Below are positions 27,081-32,770 of a DNA stretch of 32,770 nt, one piece after another; position 1 is the stretch's first letter; every line of letters begins with the position of its first letter. Made by a program: the position numbers and the translations under genes. The notes beneath the pieces are model-generated. The model did no database searches. It had not been told where the DNA came from and was given only the letters and a program-made list of their open reading frames with translations. The DNA is from Fundicoccus ignavus (GTDB taxonomy: Bacteria; Bacillota; Bacilli; Lactobacillales; Aerococcaceae), in NCBI RefSeq assembly GCF_009659375.1, contig NZ_WJQT01000024.1, forward strand, positions 1 to 32,770. The letters are read 5' to 3'.

Positions 27081-27950
27081 CTATGTAAATTTTTTCCATA
27101 ATTTTATCAGGGCTTGTGTTCCATCGTCACCGTAGCCACTATCACACAATTCTTGATACAATCGAGCAGCTAATTCTGCACCTGGTAAAGGCACCTCTAA
27201 TTTTTCAGCTTCATCTAAAGCAATTTTCAAATCTTTTAAAAAGTGTTTAGCAAAGAAGCCAGGTGAATAATCCCCTTTAAGAATTCTCGGACCATAGTTA
27301 GCTAAAGACCAGTTAGCAGCAGCACCGCCACCTACTGTGTCTAAAACCGTTTGTAAATCTAAGCTAGCTGCTTTCGCATAAGCTAATAATTCAACCATCC
27401 CAGTCATTGTACCTGCAATCATAATTTGATTTGCCATTTTAGTATGCTGTCCAGCTCCAGCTGGTCCCATTAACGTTACCTTAGCTGAGAAAGCTTTTAA
27501 TAACGGCTCAGCCTGTGAAAAAGCCACCTCTTCCCCACCAACCATTGTAGTCAATCTGGCTTCCTTCGCACCTAAATCTCCACCTGACACTGGGGCATCT
27601 AGACTTTTAATCCCTTTTTCTTTTGCTGTTTCTGAAATTCTAATTGCCAAAGTAGGCGTACTCGTCGTTAAATCAATTAACAAACTGTCTGTATGAACGC
27701 CAGCAAAAACACCATCATCGCCAAAATAAACCTCTTCAACATCTTGAGGATAACCTACAATTGTCATGATCACATCTGCTTGTTCAGCTACTTCGCGAGG
27801 TGTCTCACACCACTTAGCACCCAAACCTACAAGTTCATTCGCTTTTGACTGAGTTCGGTTATATACAAATAGTTCATGACCTGCTGCCTGTAAATGTTTT
27901 GCCATACTATTACCCATTACACCTAAGCCAATAAATCCAACCTTAGTCAT
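27081..27950 (-). CDS. NAD(P)-dependent beta-hydroxyacid dehydrogenase
   Basis: A 289-residue member of the 3-hydroxyisobutyrate / tartronate-semialdehyde / 6-phosphogluconate dehydrogenase superfamily (YkwC-like). The Rossmann motif GFIGLGVMGNSMAKHL is at 5-20, the substrate-binding DAPVSGGDLGAKEA near 118, and the catalytic lysine in GAGQHTKMANQI near 170. The true substrate cannot be assigned from sequence. Its ATG overlaps the glycosyltransferase stop by eight bases, so the pair is translated together, although no shared pathway is evident. Confidence 0.87.
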   Translation of the reverse strand: MTKVGFIGLGVMGNSMAKHLQAAGHELFVYNRTQSKANELVGLGAKWCETPREVAEQADVIMTIVGYPQDVEEVYFGDDGVFAGVHTDSLLIDLTTSTPTLAIRISETAKEKGIKSLDAPVSGGDLGAKEARLTTMVGGEEVAFSQAEPLLKAFSAKVTLMGPAGAGQHTKMANQIMIAGTMTGMVELLAYAKAASLDLQTVLDTVGGGAAANWSLANYGPRILKGDYSPGFFAKHFLKDLKIALDEAEKLEVPLPGAELAARLYQELCDSGYGDDGTQALIKLWKKFT

Positions 27951-29163
27951 CTAACATTCCTCCAACCATCATTTCTCTAATTGCATCTTTTACCTTCATA
28001 TACATTTTATCAAATTTAGTTAAATCTAGCGAAGAAGTGTGTTCATCAATCACTTCTTGATAGAAACTGGCAACACATTCTCCGAAATATTCTGACGATA
28101 ACTTTCTCAATTGTTTCTGATCGATTACTTGAAGTGTCTGAGTCTCTTTTTTCTGTAAAAAATCTAGAGCAGTCTCAACCAACGTATTCTCATCATCAAA
28201 TAATGCTCCAAAGTTTTCATTAGGCATAATTGATTCTAAGTATGGATTGCGACGAGCAATGATTGGCAAGCGATTCGCAAAAGCTTCTAAATAAGTTAAA
28301 CCCTGTGATTCGGAGTCACTTGCATTAATATATAAATCGGCCATTTGATAATATCGATCTACTTGATCATGTTCTACTCCGCCCACAAAAATAATACCTA
28401 GGTTGCGTTCTTTACTTATTTGTTTCAAATCATCTAGAATCGGTCCGTCACCAGCAATCACTAAGCGTGCATTAGGAACCTTTTCTTTGATTTCTGGAAA
28501 AGCAGCTATCACTTCATCGATTTTCTTTTCTTTAGACACCCTAGATAAGGACAACAACACGATATCAGATGGAGCTAAGCCTAATTCTTCCCTAACTTGA
28601 ACTCGATTTTCATCACTATACAGCGGCATTTTAACACCAGTAGGAATGATCTCAATTTTCTCAGAAATACCATAATTTCTTAATGTATCATGCGTTAATT
28701 TACTTGGGGTAATAATCCCTTGCGTTTGATTACAATACAATTTTGATAAATACCTTACATGACTCGCATGAATTAAATGCCCCTGCAAAATATAATGCGT
28801 ATAATTCTCATACATCGTATGATATGTATGAACATTCGGTATCTTCATACGACTCGCAACATACTTACCTGCCATTCCTAAACTAAATTCAGTATGCGTA
28901 TGCACAATGTCTAGTTCATTCTGTCTTGCAATTTTTAAACAACGATCGAAGCCACTATAGGCAATACGTCGATCATCATAATTTATAAACGGAATGCTAG
29001 GCAAGCGAACTACGCCAATTTCGGGTTTCGCTGCGGGATCTGTTGTCGTAAAAATAATAACATTATGCCCCTGCCTCACTAATTCATCACGTAATAATTT
29101 TACTGAAGTCGAAACTCCACTCACTTGAGGGAAGTACGTATCGGTAAAAAATCCTATATTCAT
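27943..29163 (-). CDS. Family 4 glycosyltransferase, likely diacylglycerol glucosyltransferase
   Basis: A 406-residue GT-B enzyme. The N-terminal domain begins MNIGFFTDTYFPQVSGVSTSV and contains HTHTEFSLGMAGKYVA and HTYHTMYENYTHYI. The C-terminal GT4 domain shows LSRVSKEKKIDE and the E-x7-E nucleotide-sugar motif ESQGLTYLE near 300. This N-terminal pattern is typical of 1,2-diacylglycerol 3-alpha-glucosyltransferases that make membrane glycolipids and lipoteichoic acid anchors; the exact acceptor is inferred. It overlaps the downstream dehydrogenase. A TATAAT box at 29242-29237 with a poor -35 probably starts the transcript. Confidence 0.82.
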   Translation of the reverse strand: MNIGFFTDTYFPQVSGVSTSVKLLRDELVRQGHNVIIFTTTDPAAKPEIGVVRLPSIPFINYDDRRIAYSGFDRCLKIARQNELDIVHTHTEFSLGMAGKYVASRMKIPNVHTYHTMYENYTHYILQGHLIHASHVRYLSKLYCNQTQGIITPSKLTHDTLRNYGISEKIEIIPTGVKMPLYSDENRVQVREELGLAPSDIVLLSLSRVSKEKKIDEVIAAFPEIKEKVPNARLVIAGDGPILDDLKQISKERNLGIIFVGGVEHDQVDRYYQMADLYINASDSESQGLTYLEAFANRLPIIARRNPYLESIMPNENFGALFDDENTLVETALDFLQKKETQTLQVIDQKQLRKLSSEYFGECVASFYQEVIDEHTSSLDLTKFDKMYMKVKDAIREMMVGGMLDD

Positions 29164-29305
29164 TGGTTCACCATCTCATTCTTATCCGTTTAGTTTACTT
29201 ATATGACTGATATAAATATTATTTCACACTGCTATTATTATAGGCAATTCAAAGCTAAAATAAAAGCTTTTCCCCTCAGCCTAAAGTTTGAATTTCACTA
29301 TAGAA

Positions 29306-29336
29306 ACAGAAAAACTCCAGGAATATCCTGGAGTTT
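29306..29336 (-). terminator. Terminator of ptsHI
   Basis: Perfect 11-bp stem AAACTCCAGGA/TCCTGGAGTTT with a three-base loop on the minus strand, with the T-run extending from the stem. It lies 26 bases after the ptsI stop. Confidence 0.92.
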
Positions 29337-29361
29337 GAACTAGCAAAATATATTTAGACGC

Positions 29362-31101
29362 TTACGCTTCTTCAGTTGCTTTACGAACAGCCTCTTCAAC
29401 TAATTCAACTACTTCTTCAGCAGTTGCACATTCGTTGATTGCTTTGTCAGCCAAAGCAGCCATTTCATTAGAATCTAACTTACTAATTAAGCTTCTAGTT
29501 CTTAGAATACTTGTCGCACTCATTGAGAACTCGTCTAAGCCCATACCTAATAACAACGGTACAGCTGTTTGATCTCCAGCCATTTCACCACACATACCAG
29601 TCCATTTACCTTCTGCGTGAGAAGCATCAATAACATTTTTAATTAATGTTAATATTGATGGGTTATAAGGTTGGTATAAGTATGAAACGCGTTCATTCAT
29701 ACGGTCTGCTGCCATTGTATATTGGATAAGATCGTTTGTTCCAATACTAAAGAAGTCAACTTCCTTAGCAAATTGCTTAGCTAATACTGCCGCTGCAGGA
29801 ATTTCTACCATGATACCCACTTGAATTGTTTCAGAAACGCTAACGCCTTCTGAAATTAATTCCGCTTTAGTTTCATCATAGATTTTCTTAGCAGAACGGA
29901 ATTCTTGTAAAGTAGCAATCATAGGGAACATAATACGTAAATCACCGTGAACAGAAGCACGTAATAAAGCACGTAATTGTGTTTTAAACATATCTGTCTT
30001 ATCTAATGAAATACGGATTGCGCGATAACCCAAGAATGGGTTCATTTCTTCTGGTAATTGTAAATAAGGTAATTCCTTATCTCCACCGATGTCCATCGTA
30101 CGAACGACTACACCTTTACCATTCATAGATTCAAGAACTGCTTTGTACGCTTCGTATTGCTCATCTTCAGTTGGGAAATCAGCTGAATCCATGTATAAAA
30201 ACTCTGTACGGTATAATCCTACACCGTCAGCACCGTTTTCTAATACACCCACAACATCTTTCGGCGTACCGATGTTTGCTGCTAATTCAACATGCTTACC
30301 ATCTTTAGTTACTGATTCAGCTTCAACTAGTTTAGCCCATTCAGCTTTTTGATCAGCATATCCAGCGCCTTTAGCTTCATACGTTTTGATTTCATCTTCA
30401 GTTGGGTTAAGAATAACCTCACCATCTAATGCATCAACGATGATTAAATCACCATCTTTAACAATAGATGTGATTTCTTTAGTACCAACAATTGCTGGAA
30501 TTTCTAACGAACGAGCCATAATAGCCGAGTGAGAAGTTCTACCACCAATGTTTGTTACAAACGCTTTAACATACTTCTTATTTAATTGTGCTGTATCACT
30601 TGGTGTCAAGTCATGAGCAATCACAATTACTTCTTCACTGATTGTCGCCGGGCTAGGTAATTTAACACCTAATAAAGCTGCCAACATACGTTCAGATACG
30701 TCTTTAATATCCGCTGCACGTTCTTGCATGTATGGATTATCTTCCATAGATGCAAAAATTTGGATAAACATGTCCGAAACATTTTTCAATGCTGTTTCAG
30801 CATTGACTTTGTCAGATTCAACTTGTCCTTTAACTTGATCAGTAAATTCTGGGTCAGCTACAACAAGTAAATGAGCTTCAAATACTTGAGCTTCTTCAGC
30901 ACCTAACGATTCTAAAGCAATATCACGGATTGCCGTGATTTCTTCAGTAGTTTGCGCAATCGCTTGTTCAAAACGCGCGATTTCTGCTGCTGTGTCTTCA
31001 ACTGTAACTGTCTCAAAACTTAAGTCAGGTTCTGTTAATAAATAAACGGGAGCAATTGCTACTCCGTCACTTGCTGCAATACCTGTTAAACGATTTGCCA
31101 T
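29362..31101 (-). CDS. ptsI: Phosphoenolpyruvate-protein phosphotransferase (enzyme I)
   Basis: Transfers the phosphate of phosphoenolpyruvate to HPr, the first step of all PTS sugar uptake. The 579-residue enzyme has the HPr-binding N-terminal domain, the phosphohistidine in [13 protein letters not shown] near 190, the PEP-binding TIM barrel with [12 protein letters not shown] near 295 and MVEIPAAAV near 430, [17 protein letters not shown] near 450, and the active cysteine region GMCGEMAGD near 500. Its ATG shares one base with the ptsH stop (TAATG). Confidence 0.98.
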   Translation of the reverse strand: MANRLTGIAASDGVAIAPVYLLTEPDLSFETVTVEDTAAEIARFEQAIAQTTEEITAIRDIALESLGAEEAQVFEAHLLVVADPEFTDQVKGQVESDKVNAETALKNVSDMFIQIFASMEDNPYMQERAADIKDVSERMLAALLGVKLPSPATISEEVIVIAHDLTPSDTAQLNKKYVKAFVTNIGGRTSHSAIMARSLEIPAIVGTKEITSIVKDGDLIIVDALDGEVILNPTEDEIKTYEAKGAGYADQKAEWAKLVEAESVTKDGKHVELAANIGTPKDVVGVLENGADGVGLYRTEFLYMDSADFPTEDEQYEAYKAVLESMNGKGVVVRTMDIGGDKELPYLQLPEEMNPFLGYRAIRISLDKTDMFKTQLRALLRASVHGDLRIMFPMIATLQEFRSAKKIYDETKAELISEGVSVSETIQVGIMVEIPAAAVLAKQFAKEVDFFSIGTNDLIQYTMAADRMNERVSYLYQPYNPSILTLIKNVIDASHAEGKWTGMCGEMAGDQTAVPLLLGMGLDEFSMSATSILRTRSLISKLDSNEMAALADKAINECATAEEVVELVEEAVRKATEEA

Positions 31102-31367
31102 TATTCTGACAATCCTTCGTTCTTCATAGTTTCTGCTACTGCTTCAATAGCTGCAGCTTCGTCAGCACCTTCAGCTGTGATTGTTACATCTGCACCTTGA
31201 CCAACGCCAAGTGACATAACACCCATAATTGATTTCAAGTTAACTGATTTACCTTTGTACTCTAAGTTTAAATCAGATGAGAACTTGCTCGCTGTTTGTA
31301 CCAATAATGTTGCTGGGCGTGCGTGAATCCCTGTCTCTGCAATTACGTGAAAGTCTTTTTTCTCCAT
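31101..31367 (-). CDS. ptsH: Phosphocarrier protein HPr
   Basis: Shuttles phosphate from enzyme I to sugar-specific enzymes II and, when phosphorylated on Ser46, acts as CcpA co-repressor. In the 88-residue protein His15 lies in [10 protein letters not shown] and Ser46 in [12 protein letters not shown], exactly the canonical numbering. It begins the ptsHI operon with RBS AAAGGAG. The 5' leader of about 70 bases contains the palindrome TGAAA-CCC-TTTCA. Confidence 0.98.
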   Translation of the reverse strand: MEKKDFHVIAETGIHARPATLLVQTASKFSSDLNLEYKGKSVNLKSIMGVMSLGVGQGADVTITAEGADEAAAIEAVAETMKNEGLSE

Positions 31368-31447
31368 ACTAAAAACTCCTTTAAATAATTTTTTTTGAGG
31401 GGTTCTTCACATAATGTTTGCACATCAGTGAAACCCTTTCAAAGACT

Positions 31448-31476
31448 AGAATACCATTTTTTTAGGTATCTAACAA
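31448..31476 (-). promoter_or_regulatory. Promoter of ptsHI (extended -10)
   Basis: TTGTTA (31476-31471), 17-base spacer ending TGG, TATTCT (31453-31448), minus strand. The start site would fall at about 31441, on the palindrome TGAAACCCTTTCA (31429-31441). Confidence 0.7.
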
Positions 31477-31651
31477 CAATAAACGCTCATTTGTCTGTTC
31501 ATTGTTGACTAAAACAGTATAAGACAATTAAACAAAAATTAAAAGACCTTTCCACTAATTATTTCGATTAAAATGTAATCAAAGGTATTTACACTGTTTT
31601 TTTCCAAACAAAAGAGTATAATTAAGTATAAGTTAAAGGGGGGCGTTACTG

Positions 31652-31933
31652 ATGAAAATGATTGACGTTACAAACAGTCACTATAATCTTGTTTCAAATC
31701 AATTAGAGAATACTGATGCATTTAATGTTAAAGTTTATTCGCTAGGTTCATCCACAGTAATATATACAGAAGCTAATACGCATAAAAACTTAATTGTTTT
31801 AAATAGGTCCCGTACAGTCCGAGATCAGGAAGTTAATTTTGCGATTTCCAAACTACTTGAGCAAGATAATCGCCACAAGCTTGAGGTATTAAAAGGACAT
31901 AACTTTGTTCAAATTGAAAAAATCATTCGTTAA
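31652..31933 (+). CDS. DUF1827 family protein
   Basis: A 93-residue protein, the only clear plus-strand gene here. It matches the Lactobacillales-specific DUF1827 pattern at its start (MIDVTNSHYNLVSNQLENTDA) and in VKVYSLGSSTVIYTEA. Function is unknown; no membrane segment or signal is seen. RBS AAAGGGGGG lies nine bases before the ATG and a consensus TATAAT about 35 bases upstream, without a good -35. It is transcribed divergently from ptsHI and closed by its own terminator. Confidence 0.88.
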   Translation: MKMIDVTNSHYNLVSNQLENTDAFNVKVYSLGSSTVIYTEANTHKNLIVLNRSRTVRDQEVNFAISKLLEQDNRHKLEVLKGHNFVQIEKIIR

Positions 31934-31958
31934 GCAGCCAAGTATGGTTGCTTTTTTT
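31934..31958 (+). terminator. Terminator of the DUF1827 gene
   Basis: GCAGCCA/TGGTTGC 7-bp stem (one G-U pair) with a four-base loop, followed by TTTTTTT on the plus strand, starting right at the stop codon. Confidence 0.88.
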
Positions 31959-32050
31959 ATTAAATATCTTGGATTATGTACTTATTTTGACTGCTTTAAT
32001 TAGAAAGTAATTTCACAAATAGTGATAGTGAACAATGAATATTTCCTTCT

Positions 32051-32095
32051 AAAAAGAAACACCATGAAATCAGCTTAAAGCTTATCTCATGGTGC
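32051..32095 (-). terminator. Hairpin / terminator downstream of the small membrane protein gene
   Basis: On the minus strand CACCATGA pairs with TCATGGTG (32094-32087 with 32067-32060), enclosing AGCTT/AAGCT, followed by TTTCTTTTT. It is the likely terminator for the gene at 32.2-32.4 kb, about 118 bases past its stop. Confidence 0.6.
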
Positions 32096-32213
32096 TAATA
32101 ATATTATAGCTGTTTTATTCAGTTTGTCATAATTAGCATTAAGACAAGCTGGCACTTTCAAAATTATAAGCTATCCAGCGACGCATAATATAAATATTGT
32201 TCATTAATCACAT

Positions 32214-32402
32214 TTATTTAGTTGCAGTCTTCTTTAATTGTTTTATCTTTGCATAAGCCTTTTCAGGCAATATCCCTATAACGATAAGACACAATCCAAG
32301 ACCTAGTAACAATCCTAAAATAAAATCAGGTATATTTAAAAACCGATCTATAATAAGATAAATTGTTTGTAAAAGAATACCTACTCTTAATTCCTTTTTC
32401 AT
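32214..32402 (-). CDS. Small hydrophobic membrane protein, function unknown
   Basis: From ATG 32402 a 62-residue product: basic start MKKELRVG, a hydrophobic stretch ILLQTIYLIIDRF, a second stronger one FILGLLLGLGLCLIVIGILP, and a basic tail AKIKQLKKTATK. It would form one or two membrane helices. I do not recognise a family. The start is chosen because GGAGG lies eight bases upstream; the in-frame ATG at 32423 has no such site. A candidate promoter with an embedded palindrome lies about 120 bases upstream. Confidence 0.6.
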   Translation of the reverse strand: MKKELRVGILLQTIYLIIDRFLNIPDFILGLLLGLGLCLIVIGILPEKAYAKIKQLKKTATK

Positions 32403-32523
32403 ACTATAAACCTCCATATTCAAATTAATATACTACATATTTTTCTACAAATTAATACATAGTTGACTCAACTTGCCTTCCCACTCTTAATATTAGCCCT
32501 GGATTATTCACTTCAATGATAAA

Positions 32524-32552
32524 ATGATTAAAATGACTGTCATTTTTAACAA
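32524..32552 (-). promoter_or_regulatory. Candidate promoter with spacer-filling palindrome
   Basis: On the minus strand TTGTTA (32552-32547) and AATCAT (32529-32524) flank a 17-base spacer that is exactly the palindrome AAAATGAC-A-GTCATTTT (32530-32546). The geometry suggests a repressor site; the -10 is weak. Confidence 0.4.
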
Positions 32553-32582
32553 AAAAATACTTTGAGGTTATTTTTGTTAAAA
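32544..32582. repeat. 12-bp inverted repeat TTTTAACAAAAA / TTTTTGTTAAAA
   Basis: Perfect arms at 32544-32555 and 32571-32582 with a 15-base loop. It overlaps the preceding palindrome's edge. The rest of 32403-32770 contains no gene I can support. Confidence 0.5.
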
Positions 32583-32648
32583 TCCGGATGGTTATCTCTT
32601 GAAACTGACGCTGTTAAGCGACTGTTATTAAATTTATAGGCAACCATT

Positions 32649-32678
32649 CGAGTCCTTGTCTAAAAATGGGCAGACTCG
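32649..32678. other. Compact stem-loop in intergenic DNA
   Basis: CGAGTC pairs with GACTCG (32649-32654 and 32673-32678), and inside, TGTCT pairs with GGGCA (with G-U pairs on the plus strand) around an AAAAAT loop, leaving a two-base bulge. No T-run follows, so it is not a terminator; it may belong to an RNA extending beyond the window. Confidence 0.35.
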
Positions 32679-32770
32679 TCCCTTTGTTATTCGCTTTTAA
32701 AATTTTTATAGGTTCCGACTGATTAACTCAGCTTTATAATCTAAAGTGTTGAACACGTTCGTAGATTGCG

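Noticed and set aside
31429..31441. Full CcpA cre site at ptsH
   Set aside because: TGAAACCCTTTCA is 13 bases and lacks the central CG of the cre consensus; recorded only as a palindrome.

Overview
The window reads as core chromosome of a low-GC Gram-positive bacterium of the order Lactobacillales. The evidence is a DUF1827 gene, a YkuJ-type DUF1797 gene, the central glycolytic operon cggR-gap-pgk-tpiA-gpmI-eno, the secG-est-rnr-smpB block, the yqeG-yqeH-yhbY-nadD-yqeK-rsfS block, and ptsH-ptsI. The presence of gpmI inside the cggR operon, with a secreted purple-acid-type phosphatase nearby, makes a Carnobacteriaceae/Aerococcaceae-like genome more likely than Streptococcus. This placement is inference from gene order, not from a database search. 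Almost every gene is on the minus strand, so transcription runs from high to low coordinates; the clear exception is the DUF1827 gene near 31.7 kb.

Region by region. 1-3.8 kb: start of an unidentified gene at the left edge, then smpB, rnr and a carboxylesterase read from one promoter. 3.9-4.26 kb: secG with its own terminator and a long inverted repeat just upstream. 4.26-8.3 kb: an accessory acyl-CoA-type cluster (fabG-like reductase, TetR regulator, frameshifted alpha/beta hydrolase, CoA-transferase, C-terminal stub of a Liv-type solute-binding protein). A minus-strand promoter at 8.25 kb carries a near-perfect TetR-type palindrome between its -35 and -10. This cluster appears to be decaying. 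8.7-16.3 kb: the glycolytic operon, with its terminator after eno, a stem-loop between gap and pgk that can fold in two exclusive ways, and a catabolite-type control region upstream of cggR. 16.7-17.4 kb: clpP behind a CtsR-controlled promoter. 17.4-19.3 kb: a secreted metallophosphatase behind a PHO-box-like array. 20.0-26.6 kb: rpmF and yceD from a consensus sigma-A promoter, then the tmcAL/yqeM/rsfS/yqeK/nadD/yhbY/yqeH/yqeG translation-and-NAD operon. 26.6-31.5 kb: a YkuJ-like gene, a beta-hydroxyacid dehydrogenase overlapping a GT4 glycosyltransferase, and ptsH-ptsI. 31.5-32.8 kb: the DUF1827 gene, a small membrane protein, and structured intergenic DNA.

The most unusual signal is a dispersed noncoding element of about 290-300 bp present three times (about 16.39-16.68, 19.33-19.62 and 19.66-19.96 kb). 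The copies share blocks of sequence and the same nested fold. A central 6-bp stem has a different but fully complementary sequence in each copy, which points to selection on structure (an RNA or a hairpin-forming mobile element). Two of the copies lie directly downstream of the clpP and rpmF terminators, in the same orientation if read on the minus strand.
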